64,000 nucleotides of DNA from NCBI GenBank assembly GCA_030913385.1, contig CP133159.1, positions 3,370,584 through 3,434,583 of the forward strand, read 5' to 3'. Shown piece after piece: positions 27,002 to 35,330 of the stretch. Within the stretch, counting starts at the first letter, position 1, and the number at the start of each line of letters is the position of its first letter. The notes under the pieces are model-generated. The model was not told the DNA's origin and ran no database searches. It worked only from the letters and a program-made list of their open reading frames with translations. The position numbers and the translations under genes are program-made. The stretch comes from Cytophagaceae bacterium ABcell3. GTDB taxonomy: Bacteria; Bacteroidota; Bacteroidia; Cytophagales; Cytophagaceae.

Positions 27002-30000
27002 TTACTGTACCACTATTTTCACAATATCCGAATATCCGGCATTAAGAAACCTAAAAAGATATACCCCACTGCTTAAACTTGAAGTGTCAAAATAAAATCC
27101 AGCCATGCTCTCCTCTTCAGATATTTTATAAATGCCAAGGTTCCTTCCTGCAATATCAGAAACATGACACATAATAGGGCCATCGCTAATTTTATCAAAC
27201 TTTATAAGCAAATTTTTGCCGATCTGCACCGGATTAGGGTAAGCAAATGCTTTGAACTCTACAGATTCTGGTTGAATAATTTTTACGGGAGAATAATCAA
27301 AGTCTCCATCCATATCATAAATCTTTAGTCTATAAAAAAGCTTTTTCCCTCTCAATGGCTGAAAACCTGATAAAACATCCGTAAAGTCATATGAGTTGAC
27401 CTGACTGCTTTCTCCCAAAGCGGCCACCTCACCTATAGCTGTAAAACTCTCACCGTCAAAACTTTTCTCAACAACAAAACAACAGGTATTTTTTTGAGAA
27501 GCCGTTGACCATGTCAAATCAACCATGTTATCATGCTGTTGCGCCTTCAAGTAAAGCAAAGAAACAGAAAGCTTGTTTTTTACAACAACAAGTAAAGAGT
27601 CATAGCTAACACACCCACGATATAAAGACTCCACATTTACGAATCCCGAAAAGTCGCCCCAGTTGACCTTTATACTAGAAGTATTTTGGCCTGAAATAAT
27701 TTCACAATCTTCCGGAACACGCCATGAGTAGCTAGTGTTCTGCTCCTTTCCTACATTATAAGCAATATCCATTTCTTCCTCATAAACATTAGTAGGTCCT
27801 TCTATACTCAGCTTTTGCTGCTCTGAAACATGCGCAACCACCTCTGAACGTTTAGACAGGCAAGCTTGCGGCTGTATTTCCCAATTATAAAAATAGTAGT
27901 AATATTCACTACCGGCTGAGCTACCATGTACAGAAATAAGGTTATTGACATTGTATGGGTAAGAAGTTCCACTGGAGTTACGATATAAATTCATATATGA
28001 GCCACCCAACCTATAATTTCTACCAGGTTCTATAGGCAGGTCGAACTTTACCCGATTGGTTCCTGATGGTATATGCACAGAAAAACTTTTCACCAATGCA
28101 CCATTTTCATCCCATAAATGGATATTTCTTCTACCTGAAGCAGCTGAGTTGACCCACACAGATTTTAAAACTACTGGTTCATAACAGTCAAATATAAGAA
28201 ACTGAGTCGATGAGTTATTGTGATAGCCACCTGTTCCAAATTGATGGTCTATAGGTTCAGAGAACACATTGCCTGGTTGGGTTTCCCTTTCTACATAAAA
28301 TTTTGTATCCACATATATTTCAGGCGTATCAAAATAGTTGCCTGAGTATAAAGGACTGCCTCCTACAGCAGTATCATACCAATTAAACATACCCTCTTCC
28401 TCTACAGAGAGCTTTACAGAACCAGGGCCACATCGACCGTTTGACTCTGCCACAGGGCCTTCTTCCTGATTAATGTTGATAAAATTTTCTAGGGTCAGAG
28501 AATCTTCCAGCTCACGCCCACATACAGAGCCATTAACTTTTAACTTAACTGAGTAACTACCTTCTTTATAATAAGTATGGGATGGATGACTTTCGTTACT
28601 AGAATTCCCATCCCCAAAATCCCAATGGAAATCACCTCCGTTAAGACTCTCATTTTCAAAAGACACCGTAAAGGGCAAACGACAGGAGCTATTATTTAAA
28701 GCAGCAAAACCTGCCTTCAACCCTTCATAATATGGAGCACCCACACCAACAGCATGCCAAGCATTGGTTACTGATTTAACTTCATCTGAGCACTCTCCAA
28801 ATAAATCTTCAGCAGCCAGTATAGAATACATCCTGGCATCTTGATAATCTGAAAAACGTGTCAGATAAACAGTCAGGTTCCGGTAAGCTACAGCAGCAGC
28901 TTTTTCAATACCTATTGGAGGAACCTGATATTCGTTACCCAAATCATTTACCCCACTTCCTCCTTCAGACAAAAGGTAAAACCAGTGATTTTGCACACCA
29001 CTGTTGATATGTACCCCTCCATTATCGCCAGTACCTGTGTACCAAAATTCTCCACCATAGGTATTGGGATGCCTACGCCGTTTAGGGTTAGCCATATCTC
29101 TCAAAAAGCCTCCTCTGATAAAGATTTTCTCTCCAATAAGATAGTTGGCATCTATTCCTTTATAAAACTCTACTGCGGTTCCAAATATGTCACTAAAAGA
29201 TTCATTGAGTGCCCCCGGTTCATTGGCATAGATTAAATTAGCAGAATAATTAGTTACCCCATGAGCAATTTCGTGACCGATAATATCTAAGGAGGTCAAA
29301 GGAGAAAGATTAACACCATCTCCGTCTCCATAGGTCATCCACCTACCATTCCAAAAGGCATTGTTGTAGTTCTTTGAATAATGAACAAATGAAGCAAGTA
29401 TAGCACCTTCATTGTCATAACTTTTACGGTTATGCTTTTCTAAAAAATAATCATAGGTGCTTTCTGTCCCCCAATGTGCATCATAAGCAGCATTTTCATT
29501 TTCTCCATTATTCCACACATTCGACTCATTAACAAAATCGGAAGCTTCACGATAAGAAGTGCCATTATGCATGTTGAGCGTAACGACTCCATTTCCCCTC
29601 GCAGATTGCCTTAACCGATACCCTTCCGAAAATTGGTCCGTCATTATACGCTGCACTCCTGAATATCTGGTATGTGCAGTCCCTTCTGCATCTATGTGAC
29701 ATATCATATCCAAGGTTGATATAACCTCGCCAGTTTTCGCATCAATATATATCAACTTTCTGCCATGAGGCTCTTCGGAATAAATGTCAAACCTGTATGA
29801 AAGTATAAATGCTGCTTCTTTATCAATTGGGGTTATAACCAAATCTCCTTCAGGATAGTAAGTTTTGTTGTTATCACCGGTCATTTCTTTAAGAAGCTCT
29901 TCCTCTTCCGGTATCTCCCATTTGTATTTCTCTGCGCCTAAAAAGTTTAAAGCCAAAGATAGTGCTGCTTCTTTAGTCAAAGAAGGACTAACATCAAAGT

Positions 30001-30433
30001 TATATATATTTTGAATGGCACCATTAGCACTTTTCACATAACCATTTTGTGTGTGGAGAATATACTCCCCACCTTCTACTTCAACATCTTCATAATATTG
30101 CTGATACTTGATATGTACAAAACCAAGCGCATCCTTTTCCCTTTTTTTCTCCCGTAATTTATGTGCTGGTTTGTCTTTTAATAGTTCACGAACAAAATTA
30201 GCTACAGATAGCCGATCCCCTTCCTTTATTTCAATGTAGCCAGAAACACCTTTGCCTCGAGGGGTAGACTGAATGTCAAACTCTGTCAAAGGGTTCCCTC
30301 CATTTTCATTCCCTCGACCTAAATTTCCACTTCCTCTATCTAGATTTCCTGGCTGTCCCATAGCTACAAAATGTAGAGCAAGGAAAACAAAAACCACAGA
30401 GAACCTCAATAAATTTCTTCCCAATGAGACCAT
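27002..30433 (-). CDS. Thermolysin-like M4 metalloprotease, T9SS type A cargo
   Basis: A 1143-residue exported protease. In order: signal peptide, FTP-like/PepSY propeptide (~60-240), M4 catalytic domain with 'DIIGHEIAHGVTNYSA' near residue 386 and the downstream zinc Glu in 'GALNESFSDIFG', a PKD domain ('FHWDFGDGNSSNESHPSHTY', ~605-640), a region with an Ig/CBM-like look, and a type A sorting domain ('AYPNPVQIGKNLLIKF … LSSGVYLFRF'). It should be secreted by T9SS and degrade extracellular protein. The gene 89 bp upstream encodes a metzincin-like lipoprotein on the same strand. Confidence 0.93.
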   Translation of the reverse strand: MVSLGRNLLRFSVVFVFLALHFVAMGQPGNLDRGSGNLGRGNENGGNPLTEFDIQSTPRGKGVSGYIEIKEGDRLSVANFVRELLKDKPAHKLREKKREKDALGFVHIKYQQYYEDVEVEGGEYILHTQNGYVKSANGAIQNIYNFDVSPSLTKEAALSLALNFLGAEKYKWEIPEEEELLKEMTGDNNKTYYPEGDLVITPIDKEAAFILSYRFDIYSEEPHGRKLIYIDAKTGEVISTLDMICHIDAEGTAHTRYSGVQRIMTDQFSEGYRLRQSARGNGVVTLNMHNGTSYREASDFVNESNVWNNGENENAAYDAHWGTESTYDYFLEKHNRKSYDNEGAILASFVHYSKNYNNAFWNGRWMTYGDGDGVNLSPLTSLDIIGHEIAHGVTNYSANLIYANEPGALNESFSDIFGTAVEFYKGIDANYLIGEKIFIRGGFLRDMANPKRRRHPNTYGGEFWYTGTGDNGGVHINSGVQNHWFYLLSEGGSGVNDLGNEYQVPPIGIEKAAAVAYRNLTVYLTRFSDYQDARMYSILAAEDLFGECSDEVKSVTNAWHAVGVGAPYYEGLKAGFAALNNSSCRLPFTVSFENESLNGGDFHWDFGDGNSSNESHPSHTYYKEGSYSVKLKVNGSVCGRELEDSLTLENFININQEEGPVAESNGRCGPGSVKLSVEEEGMFNWYDTAVGGSPLYSGNYFDTPEIYVDTKFYVERETQPGNVFSEPIDHQFGTGGYHNNSSTQFLIFDCYEPVVLKSVWVNSAASGRRNIHLWDENGALVKSFSVHIPSGTNRVKFDLPIEPGRNYRLGGSYMNLYRNSSGTSYPYNVNNLISVHGSSAGSEYYYYFYNWEIQPQACLSKRSEVVAHVSEQQKLSIEGPTNVYEEEMDIAYNVGKEQNTSYSWRVPEDCEIISGQNTSSIKVNWGDFSGFVNVESLYRGCVSYDSLLVVVKNKLSVSLLYLKAQQHDNMVDLTWSTASQKNTCCFVVEKSFDGESFTAIGEVAALGESSQVNSYDFTDVLSGFQPLRGKKLFYRLKIYDMDGDFDYSPVKIIQPESVEFKAFAYPNPVQIGKNLLIKFDKISDGPIMCHVSDIAGRNLGIYKISEEESMAGFYFDTSSLSSGVYLFRFLNAGYSDIVKIVVQ

Positions 30434-30522
30434 CTTTTAATTTAAATACCTAGAAACATCATTCTAATACTAAATAACTTAAACTATTTGTATTAAATAA
30501 AAGCTTAAAGAATCAATCTTGG

Positions 30523-31287
30523 CTATTTTCCTCCATTTGCACGGAGGTCGTTAATACATTCTTGATCCAATTCAGGTATTGCCCCACCGATTAAAAGGTT
30601 AGAAATAACATCTGTTGTTTCAACAGTATAATACATCAGGCAGGACCTGTTATCACAATGGTGTCCATGCTCATCATCCTGATGAAGATTTTGCATAGGA
30701 CTTCCGAGATTAACCAACCCTAGGTTATGCCCTATCTCATGATTTAAGACAACAGTTTCTAATGTGCTTCGTGATGGCTTGTTTAGCCCATCGGAATAGT
30801 CCATTATTGTTTTTTCAAACAAAGCCATGGAGGTGTTCTGATAAGCTACCCCTAAAACCTTAGACCGGTCAGTATCTCGTACATAACCACCGTCAGCAAA
30901 AAAGAAGTAAACACCTATAGTATCTTTACGAGTATATACAGTTCGGTGTTGGTTTTCTATTTCCCTAAAATCAGCTACTGAATAATTTTGCTTATTGGGT
31001 GAATTAATGGAAGTGTACTTAAACGTAATACCGGATGGTTTATGAAGCCTTTTTTGTAAAAAGTCCCTTAGATTTTTTATGGCTTCTGAAGTGGGAGCAA
31101 AACCTCGCACATACTGTATTTCAACCTCCAGATGTTGATATCTAGACGACGAAAGCAAATCTCTTGCACTAGCTCCGACCTTCAACGAGTTACTCGCAGA
31201 AGGATCCTCTTTTTTACATGAAGAAATTGTAAGCACCAGAAACATGACAACACATGCATGTTTACTGATTTTAAACCAGTTAATCAT
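30523..31287 (-). CDS. Metzincin-like zinc metalloprotease, lipoprotein
   Basis: A 254-residue protein with a lipobox (LVLTISSCKKED). The zinc motif 'LNHEIGHNLGLVN' near residue 185 fits the start of HExxHxxGxxN/H, and 'SCLMYY' downstream is a plausible Met-turn, which together suggest a metzincin. The third zinc ligand is not obvious: His residues follow in 'NLHQDDEHGHHCD'. It is probably anchored to the envelope. It lies just upstream of the M4 protease and may be in the same operon. Confidence 0.8.
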   Translation of the reverse strand: MINWFKISKHACVVMFLVLTISSCKKEDPSASNSLKVGASARDLLSSSRYQHLEVEIQYVRGFAPTSEAIKNLRDFLQKRLHKPSGITFKYTSINSPNKQNYSVADFREIENQHRTVYTRKDTIGVYFFFADGGYVRDTDRSKVLGVAYQNTSMALFEKTIMDYSDGLNKPSRSTLETVVLNHEIGHNLGLVNLGSPMQNLHQDDEHGHHCDNRSCLMYYTVETTDVISNLLIGGAIPELDQECINDLRANGGK

Positions 31288-31534
31288 TTAAATTTACAAT
31301 TAAAATTAAAGTAGAGAGTGAATTAAAAACAGAAGTAAGGCAAGAAAAAATAACCTCACCTTAAAAGAACGGTACAAGTGGTACAATTATTGGTTCTCCT
31401 GATTTCACCCAAGCTGGCTCTGCTTAGTCTGTTAATCAAAGTAACTAAAAGCCAACTTGGTGCTGACAATACTTTTTCTTTAAAAATTTTCAAGAAATCA
31501 ATAAATATTATAAAAAAGATATTCCTGAAAATAA

Positions 31535-31542
31535 TAAGTTTG
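31535..31542 (+). promoter_or_regulatory. Candidate -7 element TAAGTTTG for the lytic transglycosylase gene
   Basis: TAAGTTTG fits TAnnTTTG, 36 bp before the start at 31578. No clear -33 element was found. The remaining 31288-31534 gap is AT-rich with no supported gene. Confidence 0.35.
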
Positions 31543-31577
31543 CAATATCTTCTTTATAGTAATACGCAAGATCAAAC

Positions 31578-32543
31578 ATGAAGTCATATATATACCTTTT
31601 CATAGCAGCATATAGTTTTTTTGCCTGTCAGTCCAGAAGCACACCAGACCAAAGGGCCTTAAGGGAAAGCACTGCCCTTAGCAAGGAAACAGTAGTCTTT
31701 AGTCCTGGCGATAGCAAAGCCACACAGCATATTACCTCTGTGCCTATTCCTGAAATAGTAACTTTTGCTGGTGAAAAAATACCTATAGAACGTACAGATG
31801 TTAGAGAAGGACTGGAGCAAGAGTTAATAATTAACACTTTCAGGCACTCTCATACCTTGCGCATTATAAAAACCATTGAACGGTGGCGCCCTTTTGTCAC
31901 CAAAATATTGCGAGAAAATAATGTTCCAGAAGACTTTATTTATCTAGCTGTCGCAGAAAGTGAGTTTGACAACAATGCGCGCTCTTTTGCAGGCGCGGTG
32001 GGCATGTGGCAGTTTATGGAAAAAACAGCAAAAGAATACGACCTTAAAATCAACAATGATGTAGACATGAGAAGGGACCCTAAGCTTGCTACTGAAGCAG
32101 CTAGTAAGTTCCTGACAAAAGCTTATGGAAAGTTTAACGATTGGACACTTGCCGCTGCCGCTTACAATAGAGGTGTAAAAGGCATCAAAGATGTGCTGGA
32201 AGAGCAAAAAGCAGACAATTTCTTTGACCTCCACCTCAACCAGGAGACTGCAAGATATGTGTACAGGATTATAGCGCTAAAGCTCATCTTAGAATCCCCT
32301 GAAGCCTACGGATATTTTGTTCCTGAAAACGAAAAATACCAGCCTTACGAGTTTAAGACGGTAGTAGTAGATGATGACATCAACAACCTCGTAGATTTCG
32401 CTTTGGAACACAACACTACGTATAAAGAATTGCGACTGCTAAACCCATGGTTTAACAACACCTCCAATTTTAAATTAAGGGTAGGACGTAAAGAAAGCTA
32501 TGAAATTAGAGTGCCTTTACAACAAAAGCCAGGGAACAGTTGA
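31578..32543 (+). CDS. Lytic transglycosylase (SLT domain), lipoprotein
   Basis: A 321-residue protein with a lipobox ('YSFFACQSR'). The SLT domain contains the catalytic Glu in 'LAVAESEFDNNARSFAGAVGMWQFM' (family pattern ES…GAxGxxQ(F/M)), then 'LAAAAYNRGVKGI'. It resembles MltD-type enzymes that cleave peptidoglycan glycan strands to 1,6-anhydro-MurNAc ends. A short C-terminal segment after ~260 could be a degenerate LysM-like piece. A MurC/Mpl-like ligase gene follows 67 bp downstream. Confidence 0.88.
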   Translation: MKSYIYLFIAAYSFFACQSRSTPDQRALRESTALSKETVVFSPGDSKATQHITSVPIPEIVTFAGEKIPIERTDVREGLEQELIINTFRHSHTLRIIKTIERWRPFVTKILRENNVPEDFIYLAVAESEFDNNARSFAGAVGMWQFMEKTAKEYDLKINNDVDMRRDPKLATEAASKFLTKAYGKFNDWTLAAAAYNRGVKGIKDVLEEQKADNFFDLHLNQETARYVYRIIALKLILESPEAYGYFVPENEKYQPYEFKTVVVDDDINNLVDFALEHNTTYKELRLLNPWFNNTSNFKLRVGRKESYEIRVPLQQKPGNS

Positions 32544-32610
32544 GTTTAGTTTCTTTATATAAATTTTATTAGTTTGGCAGTTTACCATCCTAGAAGGATA
32601 ATTCAGAACC

Positions 32611-33993
32611 ATGAACTTTAATACCCAACAATATCAAAACTATTTTTTTGTAGGAATCGCTGGCACAGGCATGAGTGCCATTGCCCAATACCTAAATGGC
32701 ATAGGAAAATCAGTTGCTGGATCGGATCGACTGTTTACGCAAACTAACAAAATGCTGATACAAGAGCAGTTTGAGAAAGCTGGAATACATTGTTTCTATC
32801 AAGATGGTTCTGGTATAGATGCAAACACACAAGTAGTTGTAGTTTCTACAGCCATTGAAGAAAGCAATGTGGAATACCAAAAGGCTTTACAGTTAAACAT
32901 CCCTATTGTTAAAAGGTCAGAACTTTTAGCCGCTATTTCGTCAGAGAAAAAAACAATTGCTGTAGGTGGAACTTCAGGAAAGTCGACCACTACGGCAATG
33001 ATCTTTCATATCCTCAATGAAAACGGTCTCTCCCCTTCCTTGATTACAGGAGCAGGTTTGACAGCATTACAAAAACAGGGCTTACCTGGAAATGCCAAAG
33101 TTGGAGAAGGGCCTTGGCTGGTCATTGAATCTGACGAATCTGATGGATCTATCGTAAACTACTTGCCTGAAACAGGAGTTGTGCTCAATATAGACCGAGA
33201 CCATAAAGAGTTTGATGAGCTTATTGCACTTTTTGAAACTTTCAAGCAGAATACAAAGGGAAAGTTCATAGTAAACAATGACCTGGAAATAACCCAAAAA
33301 CTGTCGGTAAACCCTCAAGATAATTTTGGAACTATTCCTGAAGCTGGTTTTGCGGCTGAAAATTTTAACCAAGAAGGTTTTTCTATCAGCTTTACCATTC
33401 AAGAGGTATCATTCAGAATTCCTGTTATAGGTAGGCACAATATGGAGAATGCAGCCGCAGCAGTGGCCGCAGCACATACTGCTGGTGTTTCTGTTGAGCA
33501 ATCTGCAAAAGCACTCCGTACTTATGAAGGTATTTACAGAAGAACACAACTGGTCGGAGAACACCGTGGAATTATAGTTATCGATGATTTTGCACACAAC
33601 CCTGCAGAAGTAGCAGCCGCCATTAAAAGCTGTCAAATTATTGGTAAACGGGTATTTGCTTGGTTTCAACCACACGGCTTCGGTCCTCTAAGGTTTATGC
33701 ACGAAGAGCTTTCTGAAAAGTCTGCCGAAACACTCCGCGCAAACGATACCCTGATTTTATCTGATGTATATTATGCAGGCGGTACCGTAAATAAAGATAT
33801 TTCTTCTGAAATTGTTACAGAAGCTGTCAGTAAACAGGGGAAACATGCGCTTTTTATAAAAGACCGGGCGCAACTTCCAGCAAAGTTAGCCGATATGGCT
33901 GAGAAAGGTGATGTTATCCTACTTATGGGAGCCCGTGATCCATCGCTGAGCGATTTTGCCCACAGTGTTCTCAATGCCATTAAAAATAGCTAA
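32611..33993 (+). CDS. Mur ligase of the MurC/Mpl type
   Basis: A 460-residue ATP-dependent amide ligase. The N-terminal nucleotide-sugar domain shows 'FVGIAGTGMSAIAQYL', the ATP loop is 'GGTSGKSTTTAM' near residue 112, then 'ESDESDGSI', 'NIDRDHKEFD', 'GRHNMENAAAA', and the C-terminal 'GIYRRTQLVGEHRGIIVIDDFAHNPAEVAAAI'. The P-loop reads GTSGKS where housekeeping MurC usually has GTHGKT, so this is more likely a recycling (Mpl-like) or specialised ligase than the essential MurC. The neighbours (lytic transglycosylase, PgeF) fit peptidoglycan turnover. Confidence 0.8.
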   Translation: MNFNTQQYQNYFFVGIAGTGMSAIAQYLNGIGKSVAGSDRLFTQTNKMLIQEQFEKAGIHCFYQDGSGIDANTQVVVVSTAIEESNVEYQKALQLNIPIVKRSELLAAISSEKKTIAVGGTSGKSTTTAMIFHILNENGLSPSLITGAGLTALQKQGLPGNAKVGEGPWLVIESDESDGSIVNYLPETGVVLNIDRDHKEFDELIALFETFKQNTKGKFIVNNDLEITQKLSVNPQDNFGTIPEAGFAAENFNQEGFSISFTIQEVSFRIPVIGRHNMENAAAAVAAAHTAGVSVEQSAKALRTYEGIYRRTQLVGEHRGIIVIDDFAHNPAEVAAAIKSCQIIGKRVFAWFQPHGFGPLRFMHEELSEKSAETLRANDTLILSDVYYAGGTVNKDISSEIVTEAVSKQGKHALFIKDRAQLPAKLADMAEKGDVILLMGARDPSLSDFAHSVLNAIKNS

Positions 33994-33999
33994 TAAGAA

Positions 34000-34022
34000 A
34001 GCCGGCAAAAATTACGCCGGCT
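34000..34022 (+). terminator. Terminator after the Mur ligase gene
   Basis: Inverted repeat AGCCGGC / GCCGGCT with a 9-nt loop starting 6 bp after the stop codon. A weak T stretch follows. Confidence 0.65.
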
Positions 34023-34029
34023 ATATACT

Positions 34030-34163
34030 TTTAAAATGAGATAGACCTCATGAGGAGCAAAATAACAATAAACCAGGGCTATTGTTAGACACAAATGAGA
34101 GCGTCAGCGACTGATTTGAAGCTATTTTGCTGCAGAAAGTTCTATTGCAAATTTCAGGTTTAA
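34030..34163. repeat. Family A palindromic element, copy A3 (left end degraded)
   Basis: The right end ATTTCAGG-TTTAA is intact, but the left end has lost the CCTGAATTATGCA stretch. The arms AGCAAAAT … ATTTTGCT still pair, and ACTGATTTGAAG is conserved. Confidence 0.65.
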
Positions 34164-34179
34164 CCCAAACTTACCTTGG

Positions 34180-34389
34180 TTAACCAGAAGAGGCATCTGC
34201 ATCTTCTCCAGGTTTTAAATCTTTTTTTTCTCCTGGGGCAATACCAGTATTTGAAGTCTTTTTCCCTTTATATCCTTTTTCCTCTTTCTTAGATACCTTG
34301 TCAGTGGAATCAGCATGACCGTATCCGCCTGGAATGTTTTCAGGATTCCCTTCAACGCTAGTTTTTTCTTTATCTCCTCTATAAGCCAT
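34180..34389 (-). CDS. Small hydrophilic protein with a strong Shine-Dalgarno site
   Basis: 69 residues, rich in Lys, Glu, Gly, Asp and Ser ('SKKEEKGYKGKK', 'PGEKKDLKPGEDADASSG') with no cysteine or membrane segment; probably disordered. No family is recognised. The coding call is supported by a perfect SD core (AAAAGGAGG) five bases before the ATG, which is unusual in Bacteroidota. It lies between two copies of repeat family A. Confidence 0.6.
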   Translation of the reverse strand: MAYRGDKEKTSVEGNPENIPGGYGHADSTDKVSKKEEKGYKGKKTSNTGIAPGEKKDLKPGEDADASSG

Positions 34390-34394
34390 AAAAA

Positions 34395-34402
34395 CCTCCT
34401 TT
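34395..34402 (-). promoter_or_regulatory. Strong Shine-Dalgarno site for the 69-residue gene
   Basis: AAAGGAGG with 5 nt to the ATG. Most genes in this window have no such site, so it marks this small frame as translated. Confidence 0.7.
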
Positions 34403-34466
34403 TAATAAAAACACGCCTTCCCCCTCCTATGTTCACCTGATAAGTGGCTAAAGCGCATAACTACAT

Positions 34467-34539
34467 TTTAACCTGGACTATGCATTAGGTTTCATTATGA
34501 GGGGGCAAAAGAAAGTTCTAATGCATATTTCAAGTTTAA
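34467..34539. repeat. Family A palindromic element, short copy A4
   Basis: Only 63 bp between flanking TTTAA copies (34467-34471 and 34535-34539): CCTGGACTATGCATTAG … CTAATGCATATTTCAAG. The centre is deleted, and just GAGGGGGCAAAAGAAAGTT remains between the arms. The right-hand TTTAA contains the pgeF stop codon. Confidence 0.8.
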
Positions 34540-35324
34540 CTAACCATAATACCAGCAGCAAACCTTCCGGCCTTACCAGCGGAATATCTGGCTGAAAAGT
34601 ATTGTTTATTTTCTTTATAAGTACAAGTTTCCGCTAGCTCAATATGGCCAGGTAACACACCGATATCCAATAATTGGACCTTGTTCGCCTCCCAGAGGTC
34701 AAGGTGCCCTTTCCCTGTACCTGGGTTTACTGTTACAATACGTTCTTCTTTTCCAAAAACACGATGAAAGGCCGAAACTACTTCTGACCCTGTTTCATAC
34801 ACTTCCTTGCAAATAGAAGGCCCTATCCCGACGATCATATTTTGGGGCTCGCAATTGAAATTACGAATCATAGCTTTTACCGCCTTTTGAGCAATCAGAG
34901 ATACTGTTCCCCTCCATCCTGCATGTACGGCTCCCACCACTTTTTCAACAGGGTCATAAATTAGCACGGGAACACAATCGGCGGACATAACAGCAATACA
35001 CAGGCCTTTCATTTGGGTAACCAGCCCATCGGTATCTTTCAAATAGTCAAGATCTTTTTCTGAAAGAACAACCTTTACATGGTCACTATGCGTCTGCTCA
35101 GGAAACACTAATCGGTCAACTTTCAAAGCACTTGCAAGCCTTTTTCGGTTTTCTTTGACATTTTCTACATTGTCGTCCACATTATAGCTAAGATTGAGAC
35201 CACCTAACTCTCCATTACTTACACCTCCTTCCCTACCGGACACAAAGTGCTTTAATTCAGGATATTTTGACAAGTGTTCAAACTGACGTATTACCAGGTT
35301 TCCTTTCAGTGTTTTTTTGATCAT
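34536..35324 (-). CDS. pgeF: Peptidoglycan editing factor PgeF (YfiH, multicopper polyphenol oxidase fold)
   Basis: A 262-residue cytoplasmic protein of the DUF152/YfiH family. In E. coli, PgeF removes L-serine wrongly added to UDP-MurNAc. The conserved metal-site segments are 'FPEQTHSDHV', 'MSADCVPVLIYD', 'GAVHAGWRGTV' and 'GIGPSICKEVYE'. The C-terminal 'QYFSARYSAGKAGRFAAGIMV' is also typical. The gene starts 6 bp after the histidine kinase stop, so the two are probably one transcript. Its stop codon lies in the A4 flanking duplication. Confidence 0.9.
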   Translation of the reverse strand: MIKKTLKGNLVIRQFEHLSKYPELKHFVSGREGGVSNGELGGLNLSYNVDDNVENVKENRKRLASALKVDRLVFPEQTHSDHVKVVLSEKDLDYLKDTDGLVTQMKGLCIAVMSADCVPVLIYDPVEKVVGAVHAGWRGTVSLIAQKAVKAMIRNFNCEPQNMIVGIGPSICKEVYETGSEVVSAFHRVFGKEERIVTVNPGTGKGHLDLWEANKVQLLDIGVLPGHIELAETCTYKENKQYFSARYSAGKAGRFAAGIMVS

Positions 35325-35330
35325 TTACAG

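Noticed and set aside
34215-34436. 73-codon frame overlapping the 69-residue gene in another frame
   Set aside because: It lacks the SD site that marks the 69-residue frame and shows a composition typical of a frame shadow.
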